DNA from: Halorussus salinus
Lineage (GTDB): Archaea; Halobacteriota; Halobacteria; Halobacteriales; Haladaptataceae
DNA: 64,000 nt
Reading direction: 5' to 3'
NCBI RefSeq assembly: GCF_004765815.2
Contig: NZ_ML974127.1
Coordinates: 970,927-1,034,926 of the forward strand
Below, piece by piece: positions 49,953 through 58,297 of the stretch. Each line of letters starts with the position of its first letter. The stretch's first letter is position 1. The position numbers were made by a program, and so were the translations under genes. The notes under the pieces were generated by a model. That model searched no databases. It was not told where the DNA came from and worked only from the letters and a program-made list of their open reading frames with translations.

Positions 49953-50441
49953 TCAGTACAGCACGTATTCGAGGACGAACCGAATCATCCCGGCGACCCA
50001 CGCCAGTATCCAGAACAGGACGTAGCCAGCGACGCCGATGCGGAGGCGGCCGCGCCACGCGCTCATGTTCTCGTGGAGTTCGCCGATGTCCACGTCCCGG
50101 TCGGCCGCATCGCTGTCGTACATGTCGTGCTTGCGCTTGACCTGAAAGATGCGGACGATGCCGGTCAGCGCGACCAGTAACATCGCGTAGGCTTGGAGAC
50201 CGAGGAAGGCGTGGAGGGCGGCGAAGCCGCCGATTTGGTCGAAGAAGCGCGGGAGCATCCACCCGACCATGGGGACCGTCGTCAGCAGGAGGCCGACCGT
50301 GATGAACTTGAGGTGGTGCATCAACACGCCCCACGTGACTACCTCTTGGTCGAGGATGTACCACGCGCCGTAGAGGTAAAACGGAAAGCTGGCAGTGACG
50401 ACGAGGGCGACCCCGGCCGCAACCAACGTCTCGCTGGCCAT
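49953..50441 (-). CDS. Four-helix membrane protein, DUF7321-like
   Basis: A 162-residue membrane protein with helices around residues 5-25, 40-62, 75-98 and 130-155. Histidines in helices 2 and 3 (MHHLKF; ALHAFLGL) and arginines at the loops would suit haem binding like small cytochrome b proteins, but this is not established. From memory it matches one of the haloarchaeal families (DUF7321) that accompany the cytochrome bc genes, found 2 kb further on. Start ATG at 50441. Confidence 0.65.
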   Translation of the reverse strand: MASETLVAAGVALVVTASFPFYLYGAWYILDQEVVTWGVLMHHLKFITVGLLLTTVPMVGWMLPRFFDQIGGFAALHAFLGLQAYAMLLVALTGIVRIFQVKRKHDMYDSDAADRDVDIGELHENMSAWRGRLRIGVAGYVLFWILAWVAGMIRFVLEYVLY

Positions 50442-50587
50442 AGGCGGCGGTTAGGAGTGCTGGCGGTTAAGGCGTGCGGAACCGTCCGACGTTCGCACTC
50501 GTCTCGCGACGCCGAACGGTTATCTTCGAGACAGTTCGGAGCAAAGTTAATCAGTTCGACGCACTACGCTCCGGACGAACGAACTTC

Positions 50588-51538
50588 ATGTCCGGACCCA
50601 CCGTCCTCTGCGTGGACCCCGACGAGGAGGCCCGCGAGGAGACCTGCGACCGACTCCGGGCCGTCGGCGACGACCCGACGCTCGTCGCGGCCGAGTCGCT
50701 CGCGGCCGCCGAGGAATCGCTTCACGAACACCCCGTGGACTGCGTCGTGACCGAACACGACCTGCCCGAGGGGACCGGTCTCGAACTCGCCGCGCGGGTC
50801 CGGGACCTCCGCCCGAGCGTCGGATGCGTCCTGTTCACCGCGGCCGACCGCGGCGAGTTGGCCACCGACGAGTCCGACGCCGTCGCCGAGTACGTCGCCA
50901 AGGACGGCCGGGACGCCGCCGAGCAGTTGTGGCGCGTCGTGGAGTTCACCGCGTCGTTTCGCGCCCAGACGGCCTACCCGCTCCCGCAGGACGAGTCCGA
51001 CCGACTCGCGGCGCTCGACGCCTACGACTTCGACTCGGAGACGATACGCGAGGACGTAGCGCAGATCACCGACCTCGCGGCCCGACATCTCGACGTGCCG
51101 ATGGCCTCGATAAACCTCATCAAGGAACACAGCCAAGAGTTTCTGGTCTGTCACGGCGCGGACTGGACGCCGACCCACCGCGAGGACTCGATCTGCACCT
51201 ACGCCATCGTGGAGGACGGACCGGTTTCGGTCGTCGAAGACGTGACGGAAGACCCCCGGTTCGAAGACAACGATAGCTTGGACGACCTCGGAATTCGCTC
51301 GTACGCAGGTGCGGACCTGACGACCGACGAGGGGCTAACCATCGGGACGCTCTGTACCTACGACGAGGAGCCACGCACCTTCTCCGAGGACGAGCAGGCG
51401 TTCCTCGCCACGCTGGCCGACGTGACGATTTCCCTCCTCGGTCTCCACCACGAGGTCGCCGAGTTGCGCGACGACCGCGACCGGCAAGCAGCGCGCGCCG
51501 AGTCGCCGGAATCGGACGCCGGGGGTGATGGCTCGTGA
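50588..51538 (+). CDS. Pseudo-receiver plus GAF sensory protein
   Basis: A 316-residue protein: an N-terminal response-regulator fold (about 1-115) and a GAF domain (about 155-300). In the receiver, the phosphoacceptor Asp is replaced by Glu56 (CVVTEHDLPEGTG), which should prevent normal phosphorylation and may mimic the active state. The GAF domain has the usual MASINLIKEHSQEFLVCHGA and LTIGTLCTYDEEPR features with two Cys (VCHG and SICTY) that could bind a chromophore or metal. The start is the ATG at 50588. The stop overlaps the next gene by four bases. Confidence 0.8.
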   Translation: MSGPTVLCVDPDEEAREETCDRLRAVGDDPTLVAAESLAAAEESLHEHPVDCVVTEHDLPEGTGLELAARVRDLRPSVGCVLFTAADRGELATDESDAVAEYVAKDGRDAAEQLWRVVEFTASFRAQTAYPLPQDESDRLAALDAYDFDSETIREDVAQITDLAARHLDVPMASINLIKEHSQEFLVCHGADWTPTHREDSICTYAIVEDGPVSVVEDVTEDPRFEDNDSLDDLGIRSYAGADLTTDEGLTIGTLCTYDEEPRTFSEDEQAFLATLADVTISLLGLHHEVAELRDDRDRQAARAESPESDAGGDGS

Positions 51539-52200
51539 GTAAACAGCGACCCGCGCCCTACGAGTTCGCCGACGACCTGCCGCTGGGCGGCGTCGAACCC
51601 GGCACGAACCTGTTGGTCGCGGGACCGACGATGGGCGGCGCGCGCCGACTCGCGCTCCGTCTGGTCACCGACGGGAGCGACCGCGGCGAGGGACTGTTGC
51701 TCGTCTCGACCGACAAGGCGAGTTCGAAGATTCTCTCGGAGTGCGACGGTCTCTGTCCCGACCTCGGGCGGTCTCCTCTCGGCGTCGTGGACTGCGTGGG
51801 CAAGGGGTCCGGTCGGGGCCGGTTCGCCGACGGCGTCGAGACCGTATCGAGTCCGGGCGACCTGACCGGCATCGGTATCGAGTTCTCGGGACTCTACCAG
51901 AACATCCACCGGTCGGGCACCGAACGGGTCCGAGCGGGCCTCTACTCACTCTCGACGCTGTTGATGTACGCCGACTTCCAGACGGTCTCGCGGTTCGTCC
52001 ACACGGTCAGCGGCCGCATCGCCGCGACCGACGGCCTCGGCGTGTTCCTCGTCGACCCGGCGACCCAAGACGAGAAGGTCATCAGCACCATGACCCAACT
52101 CTGCGACGCGAGGGTGGACGTTCGGGCGCACGACGACGGAGCGAGCGAACTCCGCGTTCGCGGCCTGCGCGACCAACCGCAGGATTGGACCGCGTTCTGA
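51535..52200 (+). CDS. RecA/KaiC-fold protein with degenerate P-loop (DUF7504-like)
   Basis: A 221-residue protein of the RecA-like superfamily, GTG start overlapping the pseudo-receiver stop by four bases. The P-loop position reads GPTMGGARR (residues 30-38), without the G-K-T/S needed for ATP binding. A Walker B-like strand VFLVDP is present. Halophilic proteins of this type (labelled DUF7504 from memory) are generally found next to receiver or GAF proteins and are probably signalling adaptors. It most likely works together with the upstream protein. Confidence 0.72.
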   Translation: MSKQRPAPYEFADDLPLGGVEPGTNLLVAGPTMGGARRLALRLVTDGSDRGEGLLLVSTDKASSKILSECDGLCPDLGRSPLGVVDCVGKGSGRGRFADGVETVSSPGDLTGIGIEFSGLYQNIHRSGTERVRAGLYSLSTLLMYADFQTVSRFVHTVSGRIAATDGLGVFLVDPATQDEKVISTMTQLCDARVDVRAHDDGASELRVRGLRDQPQDWTAF

Positions 52201-52287
52201 GGCGGCCTCCTCTAACTCCGCCGAGACGACGAGTCCGCCGAACCTACGTCGCGGCGCTTATACCGCTACGGGTCTGAGTTTCGGACA

Positions 52288-53154
52288 ATGACCGACGCCT
52301 CGGACGACCCGGCGGGCGAGCGACCGGTCGATTCGCCGAGCGAGGCCGACGCGGGCGAGCGGCCCACGGACGCGGAGCGCGACCGACTCACGCCCGAGGA
52401 GATAGAGGAGAAGTACGACTTCGAGGACTTCGGCCCGCGAGACATGGCCGAGATGACCTACGACGAGTGGGAGGCCGCCTTCGACGAGGACTCATGGATT
52501 ACCGGCCGGGACCTGCTGGACCGGGTGGAGGCCGACCTCAAGAACCGGGTCGCCGACCGCGACGTGTTCGCCGTCGTCGAGCGCATCGAGCGGGAGGGCG
52601 AACCTCAACTGCTGGCGTACTCCGACGAGGGGTACGCGGTCGTCTACCCGGACGGGACCGTCGAGGGGAGCGGCACCGTCCTCCGGGACGTGAAACCCTC
52701 GGTCGCGCTCGCGTCGATGGAGAGCTACGACGTGCCCGAGATGCCCGAGGGCGAGGTGCTTCCCGACCCCGCGGAGGTGCCGGAAGGCTCCGGGCAACTC
52801 GGCAACCAACTGATGCAGATAATCGCGGCGGTCCACGTCCTCGCGGGCGTCGGCCTGTTCGCGGCGTGGATTGCGGTCGGGCTTCCCATCGTGGCCGCGG
52901 TGGCCGCGCTCGGCTTCTTCGTCTTTGGCGTGTTCGTCTTCCTGCTGGTGGCCAACGCCAGACTCTCGGACCGCTTCCGAGCCGAGGAGTACCGCAATCG
53001 CCTCCGCGCGGTCGGCCTCGAAGACGACGAGCGCCCCGACTTCCTGCCGGGCGAGGGGGACGAGCCGCCGGAATCGCTGGCCGACGCCGCCGAACCGGGC
53101 GACGACGGTGAGGCCGAAACCGGGGTCTCCTCGGCGTCCGAGAGCGGAAACTAG
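52288..53154 (+). CDS. DUF7319-like membrane protein of the bc operon
   Basis: A 288-residue protein. The first 60 residues are acidic, then a soluble region (YDEWEAAFDEDSWITGRDLL onward), a pair of membrane helices (about 172-196 and 198-222), and an acidic tail. From memory it is the haloarchaeal family (DUF7319) that regularly lies directly upstream of the halocyanin and cytochrome bc genes. Its role is unknown; assembly or regulation is a guess. It precedes the halocyanin by about 85 bases. Confidence 0.7.
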   Translation: MTDASDDPAGERPVDSPSEADAGERPTDAERDRLTPEEIEEKYDFEDFGPRDMAEMTYDEWEAAFDEDSWITGRDLLDRVEADLKNRVADRDVFAVVERIEREGEPQLLAYSDEGYAVVYPDGTVEGSGTVLRDVKPSVALASMESYDVPEMPEGEVLPDPAEVPEGSGQLGNQLMQIIAAVHVLAGVGLFAAWIAVGLPIVAAVAALGFFVFGVFVFLLVANARLSDRFRAEEYRNRLRAVGLEDDERPDFLPGEGDEPPESLADAAEPGDDGEAETGVSSASESGN

Positions 53155-53238
53155 GCGACAGTCGGCGCGTCGGGCGTCGAAGCCCCACTCCGGCGGCATC
53201 GGTGGGTTTAAGCAAGTCCTGTCCTGACTTTCATCTGT

Positions 53239-53910
53239 ATGAAGAGGCGGGACTTTCTGATGGCAGCCACCGGTGTTGCGGGCGGCGGTGCCACGGCGGC
53301 GACGGCCGCTGGGGCCCAAGAGACGACGGAAACGTCGTCCGGCAATACCACTGCCTCTGGAAACGAGACCACGACCGTCGCCAACGGAACGGCGGCCAAC
53401 GAGACGACGGCCAGCGGAGGCTCGTCCGGCGGCGGCGGTCCGACCGAAGAGGTGATAGTCGGTCCCGGCGGGAGCCTCGTGTTTGAGCCCGCCGAGTTGA
53501 CCATCGCTCCCGGAACGACGGTGAACTTCGTTTGGGAGTCGGACAACCACAACGTCGTCGTCGAGAGCCAACCCGACGGGGCGAACTGGCAGGGCACTCA
53601 AGGCGGCGCGAGTAAGACGTACAACACCGGCCACGAGTACTCTCACACGTTCGAGACGACGGGAACGTACGAGTACTTCTGTCAGCCCCACAAGACCGCG
53701 GGCATGGTCGGCACCATCACCGTCCAAGAGGGCGGCGGTGGCGACGGCGGTGGCGGGGGACATCAGGAGGCCGACCCCGAACACATGGGCGTCCCGATTC
53801 AGGCCCACTTCGTCGGCTTGGGGGCCCTGTTGATGATAGCGGTTTCGTTCGTCTACACGTTCTTCATGTTGAAGTACGGCGAATCACCGCACGCGAGTGG
53901 AGGTAACTAA
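53239..53910 (+). CDS. Membrane-anchored halocyanin (blue copper protein)
   Basis: A 223-residue plastocyanin-type electron carrier. A Tat signal (MKRRDFLMAATG) ends near residue 26. A Thr/Asn/Gly-rich linker follows, then the cupredoxin domain with type 1 copper ligands His104, Cys148, His151 and Met156 (YFCQPHKTAGM). After a Gly-rich spacer, a C-terminal helix (about 192-211) anchors it with the copper domain outside. It sits two bases before the DUF7318 gene within the bc operon, so it most likely takes electrons from the Rieske/cytochrome b complex in the place of a cytochrome c. Confidence 0.92.
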   Translation: MKRRDFLMAATGVAGGGATAATAAGAQETTETSSGNTTASGNETTTVANGTAANETTASGGSSGGGGPTEEVIVGPGGSLVFEPAELTIAPGTTVNFVWESDNHNVVVESQPDGANWQGTQGGASKTYNTGHEYSHTFETTGTYEYFCQPHKTAGMVGTITVQEGGGGDGGGGGHQEADPEHMGVPIQAHFVGLGALLMIAVSFVYTFFMLKYGESPHASGGN

Positions 53911-53912
53911 TC

Positions 53913-54299
53913 ATGTCATCCACAGGCTCGACTTACGGCGACATTCATCGCTACGAACCGGCCCGCGAGAGTACGGCCGCGGCAATCGCCATCGTCCTCC
54001 TGACGGTGGTCGAAGTCGTGTTCGTCGGACTGTTCACCTACGGGCTCATCAGCGGTTGGGGGTTCAGCGCGGTCGGGAACATGTACCTCGGGAGCGTCCT
54101 CGCGGTCATCTTCATCGACCTCGCGTTCATCCTCCTGCTGTACCGCAAGGAGTTCCTCCCCGACGTGATGATCGTGAAGAAGCGCCGTCGCAAGTGGGAG
54201 GACCTCTACATCCGCGAAGAACAGCAACACGGCACCGACACGTTCGGTGACGCGTGGGACCAGTTCAAACAGGCAGTGTACCCGTACTACAAACGATAA
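53913..54299 (+). CDS. DUF7318-like two-helix membrane protein
   Basis: A 128-residue protein with two membrane helices (about 22-48 and 60-78), a cytoplasmic basic stretch KKRRRKWEDL and a C-terminal amphipathic region ending in DQFKQAVYPYYKR. From memory it is a haloarchaeal family always found between halocyanin and Rieske genes. The tight spacing (two bases on either side) implies a stoichiometric subunit of the complex. No cofactor ligand is visible. Confidence 0.75.
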   Translation: MSSTGSTYGDIHRYEPARESTAAAIAIVLLTVVEVVFVGLFTYGLISGWGFSAVGNMYLGSVLAVIFIDLAFILLLYRKEFLPDVMIVKKRRRKWEDLYIREEQQHGTDTFGDAWDQFKQAVYPYYKR

Positions 54300-54301
54300 C
54301 C

Positions 54302-55150
54302 ATGCCAACAGAAGACGACAAATATCCCGAGAGCACAGGTCGTCGCCGCTTCGTCAAAGGCGTCGTCGGTAGCGCGTCCCTCGCAGGCGTCGGCACGGCC
54401 GCCGCGGCAGGCATCAACTCCACGACGGCCCAGACCGGGGAAGGCGGTGGTACCACGCAGTTCATGGCGATGGAGAACACCGCCGGTCCCGCGCCGCGCG
54501 GGATGCCCCAGATACCGGTCGAAATCGACTCGGAGGGCTACCTCAAGGGCGTCTGGCCCGAAGTGAAAACCGTCACTCAAGGCGGACAGGAAATCACGGT
54601 CGCCGAGACGGAACTCGGCGGAAAGACGTACTCCTCGGAGTGGTTCCAGTACTGCGGCGTCCAGACGTACCCCGGCGTCAAACCCGACGCCGACCAAGAC
54701 AACTACTTCCGCTACTCCGGCAACTCGAAGTTCGAGTGGCAGAACGAGGAGGTAAGCGAAGGTGCCAAGATTCACGTCGATGACTTCGACGACTACGCGA
54801 CGTGGGGCAACGGCATCGGCCGGAGCGGCCTCGGCAAGCCCGCACAGGGCACGTGGCGCTCGCAGGACGTACCCCCGAGCGGCAAGATGCCGATTCAGGT
54901 CATCCGGAGTACCCGAATCGAGGAGATGGCCAAGGACAACGAGTGGCTGAACGCCAGTACCGAGGAAGGATTTGTCGCGAACCTGAACAAATGCACGCAC
55001 TTTTGTTGCGTGCCCACGTTCAAGGGTCTACCCGGTTCGAGCGTGGCCAGCGCGGAGAACATGATCTACTGTCAGTGTCACCAGTCGGTGTACGACCCGT
55101 TCAACATCATCCAGAAAACGTTCGTCGCGCTTCCGCGGCCGGGAGAATAA
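54302..55150 (+). CDS. petA: Rieske 2Fe-2S protein of cytochrome bc complex
   Basis: A 282-residue protein starting at the ATG at 54302. The Tat signal is RRRFVKGVVGSASLAG. The cluster ligands are Cys231-x-His233 (CTHFCC) and Cys257-x2-His260 (CQCHQS); Cys236 and Cys259 are placed for the stabilising disulfide. The usual Gly in C-T-H-x-G-C is Cys235, an extra cysteine. A long insert (about 60-225) precedes the cluster-binding fold. It accepts electrons from quinol on the outer face and passes them to halocyanin. It lies between the two-helix protein and cytochrome b, in an operon. Confidence 0.93.
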   Translation: MPTEDDKYPESTGRRRFVKGVVGSASLAGVGTAAAAGINSTTAQTGEGGGTTQFMAMENTAGPAPRGMPQIPVEIDSEGYLKGVWPEVKTVTQGGQEITVAETELGGKTYSSEWFQYCGVQTYPGVKPDADQDNYFRYSGNSKFEWQNEEVSEGAKIHVDDFDDYATWGNGIGRSGLGKPAQGTWRSQDVPPSGKMPIQVIRSTRIEEMAKDNEWLNASTEEGFVANLNKCTHFCCVPTFKGLPGSSVASAENMIYCQCHQSVYDPFNIIQKTFVALPRPGE

Positions 55151-55153
55151 CGA

Positions 55154-55948
55154 ATGAGTTTAGAACGTAAAGACGACCACGACCACGGCGAGTGGATGCG
55201 CGAGCGGAACCTGACGCCGGTAGAGACGACGTTCCTGACGGCGCTCATCTGGATGGACAAGCGGTTCCGAATCGTCGACTACCTCGAAATCTTGGAGACC
55301 CTCTACTACAGGGTCAACATGCAGATGCCCAAGAGCCACACCGAGCAGTACAACTTGGACAACAAGTTCTGGTACTGGTATCCCTTGTACGCGCTCGGTA
55401 GCTTCTCGACCATCGCGTACGTGGTTGCGGCGATAAGCGGCGCGTTACTCGGGTTCTACTACGCACCTGCGACGACGGGGGACCCGTCGTCGGCGTACAA
55501 CCAGTTGGCGTTCATCATGACCGAGTTGAACTTCGGGTTCATGCTGCGGTCCATCCACCGGTGGTCGGCACAGGTGATGGTCGCGGCGGTGTTCCTCCAC
55601 ATGCTTCGGGTCTACTTCACCGGGGCGTACAAGGAACCGCGCGAACTCAACTGGATAATCGGCATCGTCCTCATCAGCCTGACGATGGTGTTCGGGTACA
55701 CCGGCTACCTGCTTCCGTGGGACCAACTGGCGTTCTGGGCGGGACAGATCGGCGTCGAGATGGCCCGGTCGATACCGCTGATAGGCGAGTGGCTCGCGCT
55801 ACTGGTCTTCGGCGGGTTCAGCCTCGGGCAACCGACGCTCCAGCGGATGTACATCTTCCACGTGTTCCTCCTCCCGTTCGTCGTGACCACGCTCATCGCA
55901 GTCCACATCGCTATCGTGTGGATTCAGGGCATCGCGGAACCCCACTAA
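55154..55948 (+). CDS. petB: Cytochrome b, N-terminal half (b6-like)
   Basis: A 264-residue subunit with four core helices. Haem ligands are His135 and His149 in helix B and His236 and His251 in helix D. The second pair has 14 intervening residues, as in cytochrome b6f and Bacillus-type complexes, rather than the 13 of bc1. The Q-site glycine-rich turns GYTGYLLPWDQLAFW are present. It binds the two b haems in the membrane and works with the following subunit. Three bases separate it from each neighbour. Confidence 0.94.
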   Translation: MSLERKDDHDHGEWMRERNLTPVETTFLTALIWMDKRFRIVDYLEILETLYYRVNMQMPKSHTEQYNLDNKFWYWYPLYALGSFSTIAYVVAAISGALLGFYYAPATTGDPSSAYNQLAFIMTELNFGFMLRSIHRWSAQVMVAAVFLHMLRVYFTGAYKEPRELNWIIGIVLISLTMVFGYTGYLLPWDQLAFWAGQIGVEMARSIPLIGEWLALLVFGGFSLGQPTLQRMYIFHVFLLPFVVTTLIAVHIAIVWIQGIAEPH

Positions 55949-55951
55949 ACC

Positions 55952-56728
55952 ATGACAGACGAACAATCAGAAACCGACGACAAGAACGCACAGACCGACG
56001 GGGGCGGGACGGGCATCGTCCCGCCGGACGACGAGACCCCGACGTGGAGCGAGCGCAAACAGCGGACGGAGGGTCTCTCCCGTCTGACCTACGAGTACTT
56101 CGAGCGGGCGCGCCGCGAGGACCAAGACCTCCGACAGGAGTCCAGTTACGTCGAGCGTGACGTGCTGGCGTTCCCGGTCTGGCCCCACGAGATGATTCGG
56201 AACCTCTCGCTGACGAGTTTCTTCGTCGGCATGATCATCTTCCTCTCGGCGACGCTCCCGCCCCACCTCGGGGCACCGGCCGACCCGAACTCGACGCCAG
56301 CGGTCATTCTGCCCGACTGGTACCTCTACTGGTCGTTCGGCCTGCTGAAACTCGGCCCGCTCAACCCCGAGTTGGCCATCTTCGGCGGCGAGAAGCTGCT
56401 GTCAGACCGCGCGTACGGCGTCGTCGCCAACATCGTCGTGGTCGGCATCGTCGCCATCGTCCCGTTCCTCAACAAGGGGAGCGCGCGCCGACCGGTCGAA
56501 CAGCCCTTCTGGGCCGCGGTCGGGATGATGGGCTTCGCGTTCGCGTGGACCATCAGCATCTACTCCGCGAAGAACCTCGTCCCCATCGCGCCCCACCTGC
56601 TGTTCGACCTGACGTTCCTCGTGCCGCCCCTCGTGGGCACCATCACCTACGCGGTGCTGAAGGCGATGCGCGAGGGGTACATGTTCGACCTCAACCGGCG
56701 GTACTACCGGCTCAGGCCGCCGAAGTGA
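55952..56728 (+). CDS. petD: Cytochrome b, C-terminal half (subunit IV-like)
   Basis: A 258-residue protein matching the C-terminal part of cytochrome b. About 75 hydrophilic residues come before four helices. The quinol-oxidation site motif PEWY is PDWY at residues 121-124, as in several archaeal and Gram-positive complexes. Being separate from cytochrome b6 supports a b6f-like architecture. It is co-transcribed with petA and petB. Confidence 0.9.
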   Translation: MTDEQSETDDKNAQTDGGGTGIVPPDDETPTWSERKQRTEGLSRLTYEYFERARREDQDLRQESSYVERDVLAFPVWPHEMIRNLSLTSFFVGMIIFLSATLPPHLGAPADPNSTPAVILPDWYLYWSFGLLKLGPLNPELAIFGGEKLLSDRAYGVVANIVVVGIVAIVPFLNKGSARRPVEQPFWAAVGMMGFAFAWTISIYSAKNLVPIAPHLLFDLTFLVPPLVGTITYAVLKAMREGYMFDLNRRYYRLRPPK

Positions 56729-56749
56729 CGCCGTAGCGATTTTTCACTC

Positions 56750-57070
56750 ATGGATTCGAGTACCGACGACACAGAGTCCGACGAGGAGACTGGCGCTCGC
56801 GAAGTCGAAGTACCGCTCAGGCTCTACAAGGTCGTGACCGTGTTCTCGACGCTGTTCGCGGTAGCGTTCGTCGTGGGCGGGTTCGTCGTCCTCGACACCG
56901 CGACCCAACGGGCGCGACTCTCGCTGGCGGAGATGAATATAGCGCTGGCGCTCCTCGGCGTCGTGATGATCGCCGCGGGCGCGCTGGTCTACGCCTTCGC
57001 GACCCGGTTCCGCGCCGAGGGAATGGGAAAACCTAAAGAGCAATCCGACGAACCATCAAACAATGGCTGA
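56750..57070 (+). CDS. DUF7315-like two-helix membrane protein
   Basis: A 106-residue protein, acidic N-terminus then two membrane helices (about 27-50 and 63-85). It begins 21 bases after petD. From memory it is one of the small haloarchaeal families (DUF7315) tied to the bc operon. Its stop overlaps the start of the next gene by eight bases, so translation is coupled. No cofactor residues are evident. Confidence 0.72.
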   Translation: MDSSTDDTESDEETGAREVEVPLRLYKVVTVFSTLFAVAFVVGGFVVLDTATQRARLSLAEMNIALALLGVVMIAAGALVYAFATRFRAEGMGKPKEQSDEPSNNG

Positions 57071-57317
57071 CGAATTCATCAAGGGGTTCGGTATCCTGAC
57101 GGCTGGCGGTCTCGCGTGGATGGTGCTGTCGGGATGGTACACGACGCCTTCGTTCGAGGAGACCCAACTCGTCGCCGAGATTCCGGGCAACCTCGACACG
57201 TACGGGCAGGCGGCCATCGTCCTCCGGGAGGTACTGTTCTGGTTTACCATCCTCGGCGTGGTGACGTTCTGGATCGTCCTCCCGGCGCTCGAGGAGTTGC
57301 GCGAAGCGTCGTCGTAG
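57063..57317 (+). CDS. DUF7314-like small membrane protein
   Basis: An 84-residue protein with an N-terminal helix (GILTAGGLAWMVLSGWY) and a C-terminal helix (EVLFWFTILGVVTFWIVLPAL), separated by an acidic external loop. It overlaps the preceding gene by eight bases and ends the bc operon. It is most likely a small accessory subunit of the complex (DUF7314, from memory). Confidence 0.72.
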   Translation: MADEFIKGFGILTAGGLAWMVLSGWYTTPSFEETQLVAEIPGNLDTYGQAAIVLREVLFWFTILGVVTFWIVLPALEELREASS

Positions 57318-57805
57318 AACCGATTCGTCTTCTCTCCGCTCGCTACGTCTCCAGCCGACGGCTTCGACTCGGCCCGTAGTGGCCCGTCCCGTCGCTCAAC
57401 TCTCTATCGCGTCGCTCGGTTCGCCGAGCGGCTTCTCGGCTCGAATCGACCGCGCGTCTACGGTCTGCACGCGCTCTTCAGTGGGCGAGCGTGGAAACTC
57501 GCGCGCTTCGGCCCGCGCAGGGGTGCGCCGAGAGCGCGCCACGTCCACGCGAGCAGTCCGGCCACCGCGCCGAGACGACGGCCGTGGAGAGGACTCTCGC
57601 CGAGGTCGTCGCCGTGCTGTACGGTTTGGGCGATTTAGTTATCTCCTCGGACAATCGCCCCGGTCTCTCGGACACACGTCCCGTCGCGGCCACGGGTCGC
57701 GTCGCGCTCGGCCCTCGGTTCGTCGGGTTTCTCACTCGGTTACGACGCGAACACCCGTGGCTCGCGACGCGGACGAAAAAACGAGACCTCGAAAAAGCCG
57801 CCGTC
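57318..57805. other. Intergenic region between convergent genes, no supported gene
   Basis: Nearly 490 bases at the end of the bc operon, before the convergent DUF7313-like gene. Open frames on both strands exist but are rich in Arg and Pro and lack acidic composition. CCACGGGT and ACCCGTGG arms (about 57697 and 57765) could pair. A lower-GC spot (GGCGATTTAGTTATCTCC) lies near 57630. No RNA gene was recognised. Confidence 0.5.
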
Positions 57806-58252
57806 TCAGACGATGGAGTTCCAGAGCGGTTCGACGATGAAGAAGATGCTCAGGTAGCCCGCGTAGAGGAACACGATGACCGAGGCGGTCAGCGACCCCT
57901 TCGGACTCGATAGCTCCTCGTCGCTCCGGAGTTCGACTTCGCGGGCCTCGAACTCGAAGAAGTCGGTGATGAACAGGCCGAGGACGAGCGACGAGAGGAC
58001 CATCCCGGCGTGGTGGTGGAGGCTCAGCAGGTAGAACGACCCGAGGACGAGCGCGACGTTCGACCCCTCGTGGAGCCAGCTACGACTCAGCTCCTCGTCG
58101 TGGTCGTCGCTCCGTGCCTGCTTGCGGTAGTCCCGGTAGGCCCACCAGCGAGTCCCCATGTTGACCAACACGAGAGCGAACACCACGTACTCGATCGCTA
58201 TGACGTTCTCGAAGAACGCGTCGATCGGCCCGAGCAGTGACAGCGGTTGCAT
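57806..58252 (-). CDS. DUF7313-like membrane protein
   Basis: A 148-residue protein with four helices (about 15-35, 62-80, 83-100 and 122-142). The SLHHHAGMV segment in helix 2 and WLHEGSN before it put several histidines near the membrane, suggesting haem or metal contact. From memory it is the DUF7313 family that accompanies the bc genes. It is on the opposite strand and converges on the bc operon, so it is not part of that transcript. Confidence 0.68.
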   Translation of the reverse strand: MQPLSLLGPIDAFFENVIAIEYVVFALVLVNMGTRWWAYRDYRKQARSDDHDEELSRSWLHEGSNVALVLGSFYLLSLHHHAGMVLSSLVLGLFITDFFEFEAREVELRSDEELSSPKGSLTASVIVFLYAGYLSIFFIVEPLWNSIV

Positions 58253-58297
58253 ACGTGATATTCGGAAAGCCGACGTATTATATCCTTTCCATTGGTG

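Noticed and set aside
57491-57913. A 140-codon plus-strand frame after the bc operon
   Set aside because: Composition is not haloarchaeal and it overlaps the 3' end of the convergent membrane gene.
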